Assembly (NCBI GenBank): GCA_019856515.1
Contig: CP082230.1
Span: forward strand, 3,224,001 to 3,288,000
Direction: 5' to 3'
DNA length: 64,000 nucleotides
Source of the DNA: Prolixibacteraceae bacterium
Lineage (GTDB): Bacteria > Bacteroidota > Bacteroidia > Bacteroidales > Prolixibacteraceae
The position numbers were made by a program, and so were the translations under genes. Below are positions 19,049-28,847 of the stretch, in pieces; position 1 is the stretch's first letter; every line of letters starts with the position of its first letter. Under the pieces are notes generated by a model, which saw nothing but the letters and a program-made list of their open reading frames with translations, did not search any database and was not told the DNA's origin.

Positions 19049-19663
19049 ATGGGGAATACCATCAAGAAACATATTTGTAAGGCACTTCTATTATTTAGCC
19101 TTCTTCTAATCTTTTTGGTTAACACGACTAATGCTCAAGTTAAATATGGCGTTACGCCACAAGCTGGAGTATCTTATTTTGGTGGTGATAATGAATCGAA
19201 CAACTCCTTTGGTTTGGCCGCAGGAGTAGAGGGTTATGTGCAATATGACCTAAGCAAGAAATGGGGAGTCAAAGGTGGTATAGGTTATGACTTTACCCAA
19301 AATAAAATTGATTATAATGGTCCATTAGCACCCAAAGTTTCTGAAACAATCAACAACAACTTCATTACTATTCCTATCGAGCTAGTGATGTCTCCTAATG
19401 GAAAATGGAATATCTCTATCGGAGCAGAATATAGAATGTTATTGAATAACAAAGATACTGTTAATGGCGAGGACTTAAAATATGCGTTAAATCTAGGAGT
19501 TTCTCAAAAACTAGGAAAAGGCGCTTTAGGGGTGAAGTTTAGTTATGGATTAAATGATATTAATGTCACTTCAAAAAACAACTCTTCATTAAAGTATAAA
19601 GGGACTCCAATAACAATTAAACTTCTTTACCGTATTCCATTAAAGAAAAAGAGTGATGAATAG
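19049..19663 (+). CDS. Small outer-membrane beta-barrel protein (porin-family/OMP_b-brl type)
   Basis: 204 residues from the ATG at 19049. An upstream in-frame TTG (19022) adds nine residues and is less likely. The signal peptide ends at NTTNAQ (about residue 30). The rest alternates short polar turns with amphipathic strands (YGVTPQAGVSYFGG, KWGVKGGIGYDF, KWNISIGAEYRML), as in eight-stranded outer-membrane barrels of the PF13568 type. Function is unknown. It converges on the SPOR-domain gene with a 10-bp gap. Confidence 0.8.
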   Translation: MGNTIKKHICKALLLFSLLLIFLVNTTNAQVKYGVTPQAGVSYFGGDNESNNSFGLAAGVEGYVQYDLSKKWGVKGGIGYDFTQNKIDYNGPLAPKVSETINNNFITIPIELVMSPNGKWNISIGAEYRMLLNNKDTVNGEDLKYALNLGVSQKLGKGALGVKFSYGLNDINVTSKNNSSLKYKGTPITIKLLYRIPLKKKSDE

Positions 19664-19673
19664 GCGATATCAA

Positions 19674-20201
19674 CTATCGTTTCTTCGCCCTTAATTCAGA
19701 CCACACTTTATCCCAGCTCACTGGTAGATCATTACGAAAAGGAACAATAAAAGCATCCATATACCCTTGTCGTTTTATCTCCTCTAGAATTCTATTAGAC
19801 TCTTCGAGTGTAACAAATTCACCAATAAAGTATCGGTATCGACTATCTTTATATTCGTCCACATATCCCTCTTCAAATATTCTCTCAATCAGTTCAGGAT
19901 GTCTTGTCACATAGGAGCCTATTTGTATGCGGAAATAGACAATCTTAAATCTATGCTGTAGAACTTCAACACTCTGTTCTTTTATCGGCTTATTGTACTC
20001 TATCTCATTTAGAATATCATTCTTAAAGTAGTAAAGGAGCACAGCAAACCCTACAACAAAACCAATCAAGACTGAAAGTAGCACTTTGTACTTTAGACTT
20101 AACTTGCTATTGTTGGTTTTTAAACGACTCATTTCATTGATAATTGCTTCTTCTCTTAGCTGCTTGCGCCTTTCTAGCAATTCTTTCTCCTCTAACATCA
20201 T
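19674..20201 (-). CDS. Membrane-anchored SPOR-like protein
   Basis: 175 residues: a charged N-terminal helix (1-38), one transmembrane segment (about 39-61, YKVLLSVLIGFVVGFAVLLY) and an extracytoplasmic domain. The last 85 residues, starting YFRIQIGSYVTR and ending DAFIVPF, have the beta-alpha-beta pattern of SPOR domains, which bind denuded septal peptidoglycan. The arrangement resembles FtsN-type cell-division proteins. The SPOR assignment rests on pattern, not on a profile score. Confidence 0.7.
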   Translation of the reverse strand: MMLEEKELLERRKQLREEAIINEMSRLKTNNSKLSLKYKVLLSVLIGFVVGFAVLLYYFKNDILNEIEYNKPIKEQSVEVLQHRFKIVYFRIQIGSYVTRHPELIERIFEEGYVDEYKDSRYRYFIGEFVTLEESNRILEEIKRQGYMDAFIVPFRNDLPVSWDKVWSELRAKKR

Positions 20202-20286
20202 AATTGTGTGATAAGAATAGTAAGGAATGATGGTAAAGGAGTAAATATAGAGAATGATCTTTAGTTTTAAGGTATAATTACAACAT

Positions 20287-20325
20287 AAAAAAAGGCTATG
20301 TTTAATAAAACACAGCCTTTTTTAT
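20287..20325 (-). terminator. Intrinsic terminator after the M3 peptidase gene
   Basis: AAAAAAAGGCTATGT pairs with ACACAGCCTTTTTTT with one mismatch-type pair and a short loop. A/T tracts on both sides make it potentially bidirectional; it lies 26 bp past the peptidase stop. Confidence 0.8.
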
Positions 20326-20348
20326 ATATTTACTAGAGTTAAAATACT

Positions 20349-22445
20349 CTATAATAAGCCACTTCTTTCTAATAAAGCATCTACAGATGGTTCAGATCCT
20401 TTGAAATCAATATAGAGCTTCATTGGGTGTTCTGTACCTCCTTTTTCAAGAATAGTATGACGGAAACGCTCTGCAGTCTCACTGTTAAACAGACCTTCTT
20501 TTTTAAACACACTGAAAGCATCGGCATCCAGTACTTCGGCCCATTTGTAGCCATAATATCCTGCAGCATATCCACCTGAGAAAATATGAGAGAATCCTGT
20601 GCTGAAACAACTACCGTCAACTGGAGGGAAAAGCTCCATTGGAGACATTGCTTTGTCTTCCATCTCTTTTACATCCCCACTAAATGGCTCAGTAATTGAG
20701 TGCCAGTTCATATCATTTATTCCAAAACTCAACTGTCTTTCCGAAAGGTAACCTGCAAGATAGTTCTGAGAACGAATCAGCTTCTTAACTAACTCTTCAG
20801 GAATCTTCTCTCCTGTTTGATAATGAACAGCAAAAAGGTCTAACCACTCTTTCTCAGCACCCCAGTTCTCCAATACTTGCGAAGGTAGCTCCACAAAATC
20901 ACGATATACACTAGTTCCTGAAAGATCTTCATAAGTCGTGTTAGCGAACATACCATGAAGTCCATGTCCAAACTCATGCAAGAAAGTAGTCACTTCTCTA
21001 AATGTAAGAAGAGAAGGGGTATCCTTTGTTGGCTTCGTGAAGTTTGTCACCAATGAAACAAAAGGAATTACACGTTTTCCATCCACCTTCTTTTCATCAC
21101 GATAAGTCGTCATCCAAGCACCAGAACTTTTGCTTTTACGTGGAAAGAAATCAAGATAAAGAATTGAAAGAAGTGTTCCATCTTTATCGTATACTTCGTA
21201 TGCATCTACATCAGCATGATATTTATCGATAGATTTATTCTCCTTGAATTCAACACCATAAAGTTTATTGGCCAATGTAAACACACCTGCTTTTACTTTA
21301 GATAGCTCGAAATATGGTTTAATATCTTGTTCATTGAAACCATATTTTTCTTGCATCAATTTCTCAGTATAATAAGACCAGTCCCATCTTTGAAGCTCAC
21401 CTTTGAAACCATTTTTCTTTGCAAAGGCCAACACCTCGTTATACTCTCGTTGAGCAGCAGGTTTAGACTTTTCATGTAGTTCACTCAAGAAAGCGTTCAC
21501 TTTTTCAGGAGTTTCTGCCATACGTCTCTCCAATTGATAGGACGAATAGTTCTTGTATCCCAATAGTTTTGCCTTCTCTAATCGTAGGTTAACTATATTT
21601 CGGATAATCTCCGTGTTGTTATGCTCATTATCGTGATTAGCCATAGACGTATACATACGATAAATCTTTTCTCTCAACTCACGATTGTCCGAATATTTTA
21701 GGAAAGGACCAAACGAAGGACCATGCATCGTAAATAACCAACCTTCTTTATCCGCTTCTTTAGCAGATTCAGCTGCTGCATCAATAACAAATTGAGGAAG
21801 GCCTGCAAGATCTTCTTTATTTTCAACGAACATAGTATAAGCATTCGTTTCATGAAGATCATTCTGTCCGAATTTTAAACTACATTCAGATAGCTTTTTA
21901 TTTATTGCAGCTAACTTCTTCTTATCTTCTTCATTCAGCTCTGCACCACTTCTTACAAAACCTATGTAGGTATCTTCTAAAAGTTTTTTCTGCTCAGCAT
22001 TCAGTGATTCATCACCTTCGTATACTGCTTTAACTTTCTTAAATAAACCCTCATTAAGATTACAGTAACTACTATAATCAGATATAATTGGATTAATATC
22101 TTCAAGAAACTGTTGTAGTTCAGGAGATGTCTCGGCACCATCTAAATTATAAAGTACGCCCATGATTCGACCTAACTTATCACCAGCATCAGAAAGAGCC
22201 AAGATAGTATTGTCAAAAGTAGGTTTATCTTTTGAATTAATGATCGCATCTACCTCTTCACGTGCTTCTTTAATAGCAACATCAAACGCAGGTCTATAGT
22301 GCTCTGGTTTGATAGATGTAAAAGGTGGAGTTTGATATGGCGTTGACCATACTTCCAATAATGGGTTATTCACAGACTTAGTTTTTTGTTGACATGCACT
22401 CATACTCATCAGTATCAAAGCACCTGCAATTAGTTTTGTTCTCAT
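20349..22445 (-). CDS. M3-family metallopeptidase (Dcp-like peptidyl-dipeptidase), lipoprotein
   Basis: 698 residues from the ATG at 22445, chosen because it starts a lipoprotein signal peptide (MRTKLIAGALILMSMSAC, Cys at residue 18); the upstream in-frame ATG adds 13 residues before it. The zinc motif FLHEFGHGLHG lies at about 485-495. NPLLEVWSTPYQTPPFTSIK at the N-terminus is typical of Dcp/oligopeptidase A proteins, which trim dipeptides from small peptides. Lipidation would anchor it in the periplasm. It is a single-gene unit between a flavin reductase gene (same strand, 88 bp upstream) and a terminator. Confidence 0.92.
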   Translation of the reverse strand: MRTKLIAGALILMSMSACQQKTKSVNNPLLEVWSTPYQTPPFTSIKPEHYRPAFDVAIKEAREEVDAIINSKDKPTFDNTILALSDAGDKLGRIMGVLYNLDGAETSPELQQFLEDINPIISDYSSYCNLNEGLFKKVKAVYEGDESLNAEQKKLLEDTYIGFVRSGAELNEEDKKKLAAINKKLSECSLKFGQNDLHETNAYTMFVENKEDLAGLPQFVIDAAAESAKEADKEGWLFTMHGPSFGPFLKYSDNRELREKIYRMYTSMANHDNEHNNTEIIRNIVNLRLEKAKLLGYKNYSSYQLERRMAETPEKVNAFLSELHEKSKPAAQREYNEVLAFAKKNGFKGELQRWDWSYYTEKLMQEKYGFNEQDIKPYFELSKVKAGVFTLANKLYGVEFKENKSIDKYHADVDAYEVYDKDGTLLSILYLDFFPRKSKSSGAWMTTYRDEKKVDGKRVIPFVSLVTNFTKPTKDTPSLLTFREVTTFLHEFGHGLHGMFANTTYEDLSGTSVYRDFVELPSQVLENWGAEKEWLDLFAVHYQTGEKIPEELVKKLIRSQNYLAGYLSERQLSFGINDMNWHSITEPFSGDVKEMEDKAMSPMELFPPVDGSCFSTGFSHIFSGGYAAGYYGYKWAEVLDADAFSVFKKEGLFNSETAERFRHTILEKGGTEHPMKLYIDFKGSEPSVDALLERSGLL

Positions 22446-22533
22446 AAGATCTATTTGTATTAAAAAAGATGTCCTAAAATACATTTATATGACGAACAAC
22501 GAATGAAATTCGTTACAACTAAGCAGGTTTATT

Positions 22534-23124
22534 TCATTTTTTCTTTTTCTTGGTATTTTTCTTTTTCTGAACACTATGTCCAAACCTCCCCATAGCTTCC
22601 CCTAAAGCAAAGTAATGTCCATGAGAGTAGGCTAGTGGAGTAGACTTTGAAAGATCAAATGTTCCAGTCTCAGGATCGAGATATTTATCATCAGCGACCA
22701 CATTCACGACATCAGCAATAAACATATCATGAGAACCCAAAGAGATAATCTCTTTTACTCTACACTCTATAGATATTGGAGACTCTTCAACTAATGGAGC
22801 CTTAACCACTGTCGCAGGTAACGGGGTTAATCCCGTCTCTTTAAACTTATCAAAATCTCTACCTGATTTGACTCCACACCAATCCGTTTCCTTTGCAATA
22901 TCTTTGGTTGTAACATTAATCACAAACTCGCCAGACTCTTTTATAAGGTCATAACTATGACGCCCAGGTCGAACAGAGATATAGGCCATCGGAGGGTTAG
23001 TACAGACTGTTCCTGTCCAAGATATCGTAATCAAATTATAGTTTTCAGGAGACCACCCACAGGACACCAAAGCCGCTGGTAGTGGATAAATCATATTTCC
23101 CGGTTTCCAATTCACTTTACCCAT
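22534..23124 (-). CDS. Flavin reductase-like FMN-binding protein
   Basis: 196 residues from the ATG at 23124 (an earlier ATG adds MYFF). KVNWKPGNMIYPLPAALVSC followed by NLITISWTGTVCTNPPMAYI is the usual start of flavin-reductase-like split-barrel proteins that bind FMN. GHYFALGEAMGRFG closes the domain. The last ten residues are almost all lysine (KKKNTKKKKK), which is unusual and may be a charged tail or slippage-prone DNA. The partner reaction is unknown. Confidence 0.88.
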   Translation of the reverse strand: MGKVNWKPGNMIYPLPAALVSCGWSPENYNLITISWTGTVCTNPPMAYISVRPGRHSYDLIKESGEFVINVTTKDIAKETDWCGVKSGRDFDKFKETGLTPLPATVVKAPLVEESPISIECRVKEIISLGSHDMFIADVVNVVADDKYLDPETGTFDLSKSTPLAYSHGHYFALGEAMGRFGHSVQKKKNTKKKKK

Positions 23125-23358
23125 AAAAAAATACATCTATTTCTACTTACGACAAAGATATACAAAAACCAATTCAATTATCCCTAAACCAGAATAATAC
23201 AGAGTAAAGAGCTGATATAATTTAATACAGATTTCACCGTTATATTTAGTATAATATTGTAATTTTTGCTTTTTTTTGCAGACGTATATAGAACAGGCAA
23301 ATATAAAGTGCTATTTACAATTAGATTGAGCAGTAAAGACATAACAAAACAACAAATT

Positions 23359-25869
23359 TTGAAGAAGATAGCAATTACACTACTATCTATTCTATTGGTG
23401 TGCATTAATGTGAGTGCGCAACAAAAGATTAAGATATCAGGGGTTATAAAAGATGCGAACACCAAAGAGACGCTTCCTTTTGTTAACTTATTGATTAAAG
23501 GTACAACTAGAGGAACGACTTCTGATCTAGATGGAAATTTCCGTATTGAGAGATTATCCACAAAAGATACAATCTTAGTATCTGCTATTGGTTACAAACA
23601 GAGAGAGTATATCGTTAAAAAAATGTTTGGTAAATACATTGGTAAAAAATTTATCATCAAACTCTCCCCTGATGTAACTGAACTATCTGAGGTCAAGATT
23701 CACCCAAGAGAGAATCCTGCCTTACGTATTGTTAGAAATATCAGTGATCACAGAGGAAAGAACAACCCTGATAGATTTGAAAGTACAGATTATCAAACCT
23801 ACACAAAACTTACTGCTACTCTTACAAACCTATCTGACGTAATCCGTAAGAATTCTCTTTTTAAGAACCATCAGGGTGTGTTTATTAAAAGTCAGGATAG
23901 CACACAAAGTGATCAGCTACCTATTCTTTTCATGGAAAGGCTTACGCATAATGTAAAACAAAAAAACCCAGATATTGATTACACCAAAGAACTGACTCAG
24001 AATAAAAGAGCTTTAGGGTTCCTAGAGGATGCAGATATTAGTGGGTATGCTGAACAGATGACCTCTCGAATCAATTTCTACGACCGATTTATAGAGCTAT
24101 TTGGTAAATCATTTGCGAGTCCTGTAAGAAAAAGAGGATTAATGTATTACAAATATCTTATTACAGATAGTTTATTTACAGATGATGGTTGGCAATATAC
24201 GGTATCATTCCGCCCTAAAAATCCATTAGACCCACTATTTACTGGAGAATTCAAAGTAAGAGAAGACTCATGGGCCTTAATGGAGATTGAAGCAAAACTA
24301 CCCGATGAGGCACAAATTAACTTTGTTAATAAGTTACAGTTCCTTCAATCATTTCAGTACATAAACGATACAACATTATTCTGGAAGACAAGTCGAATGG
24401 AAGCAGACTTCGAACTTTTGGATGAAGAGAAAAACTTTCTCGCACCCAAAGAGAAGTTCCATATGAGACAAACAAATCACTATAGTGATGTTCGTGTCAA
24501 TCAGCATAAGTTGAACCCTGAGAATGAAAAAAATGACTTCAAAGACCCTTTAATTGCAAAAGATAATAATAAGACCATAGTTTCTTTGGATGATTACCGT
24601 CCAGAAAAACTCGATTTAGTCGAACAGCAAGTTACTGGCGCCTTAGACTCTCTTAACAACCACTGGCTGATTAGAACAGGGGATGCTGTGACTAAAATGA
24701 TATTAACAGGATATATCGAAGGCAAATACATCGACTATGGTCCATACACAGAGTGGATGCTGAAGAACAAAGTGGAAGGAATCCGTGTCAATGCCAACTT
24801 TAGAACAAGTGAAGATCTGATCAAAAATACGATGCTAACAGGTCAAATTGGTTATGGATTCAAAGACAAAAAGATCAAATATTCTGCAGGGGTTAAATTT
24901 AGAACCAGCGAAGAGAAGTGGAGGTTCTTAACGTTCAACTATAAAGATGATCTTGTAAAAGTTGGAGACAATGGGAGTATCAAGCTTTTAAGAGAAAACA
25001 CTGAAAATACAGGAGAGCAGAACATTCTATATTCACTAATCTCTAGAAAAGATATCGACAAGCTGGTTAGAGACAAATCAGTATCTGCTGGAATCATTCA
25101 TGAATGGAAAGAGGGGTTGGTTTCAAAACTTAATGTCTCTCACCATAAAGTATACTCTGGAATGTACGTGCCATTCACTGTCAAAAATGTCCCACTGGCC
25201 TCTTACACAAACAATGAAGTTTCATTGATTACACGTTTTAGTTGGGATGAAAAGCTTGACCAATCTTACTTTAGACGATACTATGTTGGTTCTCTATATC
25301 CAATTATAAACCTTAAACTAACAGCAGGAAATTACAATATTGACACCCAAAAAGGGAATTATTATAAGATTAGGGCTACCTGGAAACATAAATTCAACAT
25401 TGGTCTAACAAAACTTAAGTATGTGGCAGAAGCGGGATATCAATTCGGTAAAGTTCCTTATACTTTGCTAGAGGTACATAGATCAAACCAAACATATGGG
25501 CTTGCTAGATACAACTTCAACACCATGAACGATATGGAGTTTGCTAGTACACAGTTTGCTAGTTTATTCTTAGACTACAACCTAAATGGCTTAGTTTTCA
25601 AACACATACCATTAATCAAAAGATGGGACTGGAGAGAGTCATTCTCTGCCAAATTCCTACAAGGTCAACTTGATCGAAATCAAATTGTGGGACTTGATGC
25701 TCCTAAAACGTTGAAATCACTAGACAACGTCCCATTTATCGAATTTGGTGCTGGTGTGAGTAACATACTTCAATTCCTTCGAATTGAAGCCATCTACCGT
25801 GCGACACACCAATTTGAGGTGAAGAAAGAGAACTTTGGATTTAGATTCCGTGCAGAGATAACATTCTAA
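23359..25869 (+). CDS. DUF5686-type outer-membrane protein with carboxypeptidase-like regulatory domain
   Basis: I place the start at the TTG at 23359 because it opens a good signal peptide (MKKIAITLLSILLVCINVSA, about 20 residues), giving 836 residues. The frame extends 31 codons further up to another TTG, but that stretch overlaps the likely promoter (TAATTTTTGC near 23260) and does not read as protein. Domain order: CarboxypepD-regulatory-like (about 23-110, with TTSDLDGNFRIERL), then a large region of the DUF5686 type ending in beta-barrel strands (...NFGFRFRAEITF). Family members are predicted outer-membrane proteins of unknown function. No ATG is available near the signal peptide. Confidence 0.85.
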   Translation: MKKIAITLLSILLVCINVSAQQKIKISGVIKDANTKETLPFVNLLIKGTTRGTTSDLDGNFRIERLSTKDTILVSAIGYKQREYIVKKMFGKYIGKKFIIKLSPDVTELSEVKIHPRENPALRIVRNISDHRGKNNPDRFESTDYQTYTKLTATLTNLSDVIRKNSLFKNHQGVFIKSQDSTQSDQLPILFMERLTHNVKQKNPDIDYTKELTQNKRALGFLEDADISGYAEQMTSRINFYDRFIELFGKSFASPVRKRGLMYYKYLITDSLFTDDGWQYTVSFRPKNPLDPLFTGEFKVREDSWALMEIEAKLPDEAQINFVNKLQFLQSFQYINDTTLFWKTSRMEADFELLDEEKNFLAPKEKFHMRQTNHYSDVRVNQHKLNPENEKNDFKDPLIAKDNNKTIVSLDDYRPEKLDLVEQQVTGALDSLNNHWLIRTGDAVTKMILTGYIEGKYIDYGPYTEWMLKNKVEGIRVNANFRTSEDLIKNTMLTGQIGYGFKDKKIKYSAGVKFRTSEEKWRFLTFNYKDDLVKVGDNGSIKLLRENTENTGEQNILYSLISRKDIDKLVRDKSVSAGIIHEWKEGLVSKLNVSHHKVYSGMYVPFTVKNVPLASYTNNEVSLITRFSWDEKLDQSYFRRYYVGSLYPIINLKLTAGNYNIDTQKGNYYKIRATWKHKFNIGLTKLKYVAEAGYQFGKVPYTLLEVHRSNQTYGLARYNFNTMNDMEFASTQFASLFLDYNLNGLVFKHIPLIKRWDWRESFSAKFLQGQLDRNQIVGLDAPKTLKSLDNVPFIEFGAGVSNILQFLRIEAIYRATHQFEVKKENFGFRFRAEITF

Positions 25870-26202
25870 CTGTATTAGATCTCAATTGATAGACATACAT
25901 TTTCATTGATCAATGAGTTAAACTGGATCTTAATCATCCAATTGAAGACTTATAGATCAATGAAAAGTGTGTAAAACACCCTAATAACTAAATTACCTTC
26001 CAATACCGATATACCTAACTATATAGACACACCATCTCATTGATTCATATAGACTCTCTTCTCTTAGATTATCAATCATCAAGTCACTCATCATCCAGAT
26101 GCATGATATTCACATGACACAGTTGTGATACCATTAAAATGTGTTCCTCTAATTACATATATCACTTCTGGAACATTTCACTTTCATCAACATTTTTTGT
26201 TC

Positions 26203-26216
26203 GTGACTTTTGTCAC
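26203..26216. promoter_or_regulatory. Crp/Fnr-like inverted repeat
   Basis: GTGAC-TTTT-GTCAC is a perfect inverted repeat about 100 bp upstream of the predicted transcription start of the CoA-disulfide-reductase gene. Its half-sites resemble Crp/Fnr-type recognition sequences. A Crp/Fnr-family gene occurs at 47.3 kb, but a link is only inferred. Confidence 0.35.
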
Positions 26217-26277
26217 AAAGCAACCTTTTAAGACACGCAAACAACTGATAAACAACACTATACAATCACAAACTTAA

Positions 26278-26310
26278 TTTGTTTGTTATTATCAAAACAT
26301 ATATCTTTGC
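26278..26310 (+). promoter_or_regulatory. Bacteroidota-type promoter of the CoA-disulfide-reductase gene
   Basis: TTTG at 26278-26281, a 20-bp spacer, then TATCTTTGC at 26302-26310. Transcription would start near 26316 and give a leader of about 20 nt. Confidence 0.6.
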
Positions 26311-26338
26311 TATCAACAAATAAATAGCCTTAGACAAA

Positions 26339-28780
26339 ATGAAGTACCTTATTATCGGGGGTGTAGCAGGTGGAGCCACAACTGCAGCACGATTAAGAAG
26401 AGTAGATGAAAATAGTGAAATCATCATGTTAGAGAAAGGACCATATATATCCTATGCTAACTGTGGTCTCCCATACTACATTGGTGGCATTATTAAGGAT
26501 CGCAGCAAACTTCTTGTTCAGACACCTGAAGGCTTTGGCAAACGATTTAATATTGATGTAAGAACACTTTCTGAGGCGATCGAAATCGATAGTGAGAAGA
26601 AAGAGGTTTCTGTATTAAACCATCAAACAAAAGAGACATACAAGCTCTCTTATGATAAACTTGTGCTATCACCAGGAGCAAAGCCAGTAATTCCACCGAT
26701 ACCAGGTATTAATAGTCCCAAGATCCTTACATTAAGAAATGTTGAAGATACGGACAGAATTAAGGAATTTGTTGACAAGGTAGCACCAAAAAAAGCTGTA
26801 GTTATTGGAGCAGGTTTCATAGGTCTTGAAATGGCTGAAAACCTACACCATCGAAATATACAAGTATCCGTAGTAGAAGCAGCACCACAGGTGATGAATA
26901 TGATTGATCCTGAGATGGCTTCTATCATTCATCAACATTTCAAAGAGCAGGAGGTCGGATTGATCTTAGACGATGCCGTAGCATCCTTCGAAGAGATCAA
27001 TAACCAAGTCCACATTACTTTAAATAGCGGAAGGGTACTCGTGGCTGACATTGCTATTCTATCTATTGGAGTGAAGCCAGATACAACTTTAGCACAAAAG
27101 GCTGGAATAGAACTAGGCGTTACAGGTGGAGTGAAAGTGGATCCATATCTACAAACCTCTAAAGAGGATATTTACTCTTTAGGAGATAGTATGGAATTTC
27201 CTCATCCAATTACCAATAAACCTACAATCGCATATCTAGCTGGACCTGCAAACAAACAAGGTAGACTTCTTGCGGACAACATGACTTTTGGTCATAAAAG
27301 AGCCTATAAAGGGGCTATAGGTACCGCGATTGCGAAAGTATTTGATTTAACAGTAGCAACCACCGGACTAAGTGAGAAACAACTTATAAAAGAGGGTATA
27401 CCATATAAAGTTTCAATCACCATTAATGGGTCTCATGCAGGGTACTACCCTGGAGCGACTCAGATGACCTCAAAAATACTCTTCTCTTCAGATGACGGAA
27501 GAGTATTGGGAGCCCAAATCGTTGGAGAAAAAGGAGTGGACAAAAGAATCGATATGTTGGCGACCATCATTGGAGTAAATGGAGATATCTACGACCTTCA
27601 AGATGTAGAACATGCATATGCTCCACCATTCTCTTCAGCAAAGGATCCAGTAAACCAAGTAGCATTCAATGCAGAAAATATTTTAAAAGGACTATCAAAC
27701 CATCTCTCTCCTTACGAGATGAAAAACAGAGGAGAGGATATCTTTTTACTAGACGTAAGAACACCAATGGAGTATGACCTTGGTCACATAGATGGTGCGA
27801 TTCAAATTGAGGTAGATGAGCTTAGACAGAATCTTAACCGAATCCCTAAGGAAAAGACTATATACCTATATTGTGGGATTGGCTTAAGAGGATATGTTGC
27901 TACTAGAATACTACTTCAAAATGGTTATGAACATGTGTATAACCTATCAGGAGGGTATAAACTATACACCTCTGCTACTGATATACAGGAAAATCCAATC
28001 CTGATTGAGAAGAAGCAATCAAACAATGAAAGTACTCATACAGAAAGTAAAACCAACAATATGCATAAGGTAGATGCAACAGGTCTTCAATGTCCTGGTC
28101 CGATCTCTCTACTAAAAGAAGAGGTGGACAAAATTCAATTGAATGAAACGCTTGAGATTACCGCTTCGGATATGGGTTTCTATAGAGATGTTGAAAGCTG
28201 GTGTAATGTCACTGGAAACACTTTAATCTCGAAGTCAAAAAAAGACGGAATGATTACCGCTCAAATACAGAAGACAGAAAACAATGATGGATTCTCTATT
28301 ACATCGAAAGGAGATGACAAAACAATCGTTGTTTTTAGTGATGATTTAGATAAAGCACTAGCAAGCTTTGTGATTGCAAATGGAGCAGCAGCGATGGGGA
28401 AGAATGTAACCATGTTCTTCACATTCTGGGGACTAAATATCCTTAAAGATCCCAAAGCACCTAAGGCACCCAAAGATATGATGGGAAAAATGTTTGGGTG
28501 GATGATGCCAAGCAGTTCGAAGGCCCTTACGCTATCAAAGATGAACATGATGGGAATGGGTTCTAAGATGATGCGATACAGAATGTTATCTAAAAAGGTA
28601 GATGCGCTTGAAACCATGATAGGCAAAGCGAAACTGTCTGGAATAGAACTCATTGGTTGTCAAATGAGCATGGATGTGATGGGCGTTGACTCACAAGAGT
28701 TCATTTCTGGAGTCAAAGTAGGTGGTGTTGCAAACTACCTAGAGGCAGCAGAGAAATCAAACGTAAATTTGTTCATCTAA
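26339..28780 (+). CDS. CoA-disulfide reductase / rhodanese / TusA / DsrE four-domain fusion
   Basis: 813 residues, four domains in a row. (1) A flavin-dependent pyridine-nucleotide-disulfide reductase (about 1-445): FAD motif GGVAGGA at 7-13, the CoADR-type single active Cys42 in SYANCGLPYYIGG, NAD motif VVIGAGFIGLEMAE. (2) A rhodanese domain (about 460-550) with Cys512 in YCGIGLRGY. (3) A TusA/SirA domain (about 577-645) with CPGP at 585-588. (4) A DsrE-type domain (about 655-813, IVVFSDDLDKALASFVIANG). The set fits handling of persulfide sulfur: reduction of CoA-persulfide or disulfide and relay between rhodanese, TusA and DsrE thiols. A MarR gene follows, with a strong terminator between. 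Confidence 0.93.
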   Translation: MKYLIIGGVAGGATTAARLRRVDENSEIIMLEKGPYISYANCGLPYYIGGIIKDRSKLLVQTPEGFGKRFNIDVRTLSEAIEIDSEKKEVSVLNHQTKETYKLSYDKLVLSPGAKPVIPPIPGINSPKILTLRNVEDTDRIKEFVDKVAPKKAVVIGAGFIGLEMAENLHHRNIQVSVVEAAPQVMNMIDPEMASIIHQHFKEQEVGLILDDAVASFEEINNQVHITLNSGRVLVADIAILSIGVKPDTTLAQKAGIELGVTGGVKVDPYLQTSKEDIYSLGDSMEFPHPITNKPTIAYLAGPANKQGRLLADNMTFGHKRAYKGAIGTAIAKVFDLTVATTGLSEKQLIKEGIPYKVSITINGSHAGYYPGATQMTSKILFSSDDGRVLGAQIVGEKGVDKRIDMLATIIGVNGDIYDLQDVEHAYAPPFSSAKDPVNQVAFNAENILKGLSNHLSPYEMKNRGEDIFLLDVRTPMEYDLGHIDGAIQIEVDELRQNLNRIPKEKTIYLYCGIGLRGYVATRILLQNGYEHVYNLSGGYKLYTSATDIQENPILIEKKQSNNESTHTESKTNNMHKVDATGLQCPGPISLLKEEVDKIQLNETLEITASDMGFYRDVESWCNVTGNTLISKSKKDGMITAQIQKTENNDGFSITSKGDDKTIVVFSDDLDKALASFVIANGAAAMGKNVTMFFTFWGLNILKDPKAPKAPKDMMGKMFGWMMPSSSKALTLSKMNMMGMGSKMMRYRMLSKKVDALETMIGKAKLSGIELIGCQMSMDVMGVDSQEFISGVKVGGVANYLEAAEKSNVNLFI

Positions 28781-28817
28781 CTTGATGTTCGATTGAAACA
28801 TTATCAAAATAATGCAC

Positions 28818-28847
28818 AGCACCTACCTACTGGTAGGTGCTTTTTTA
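28818..28847 (+). terminator. Strong intrinsic terminator
   Basis: Perfect 10-bp stem AGCACCTACC / GGTAGGTGCT with a 4-nt loop and T6 tail, 38 bp after the sulfur-fusion gene. Confidence 0.92.

Larger units (their letters stand above)
25870..26338. other. 469-bp region between the DUF5686 and CoA-disulfide-reductase genes
   Basis: No gene is visible. The first 120 bp contain imperfect inverted repeats around TTCATTGATC (25890-25915 against 25955-25980), which may be an untidy terminator. The distal part has GTGAC-TTTT-GTCAC (26203-26216) and a promoter (26278-26310). Confidence 0.55.

Noticed and set aside
23184..23561. 125-codon minus-strand ORF
   Set aside because: Overlaps the promoter and signal-peptide region of the DUF5686 gene on the opposite strand and has no recognisable features.
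28261..28653. 130-codon minus-strand ORF
   Set aside because: Antisense to the TusA/DsrE part of the CoA-disulfide-reductase fusion; no independent evidence.
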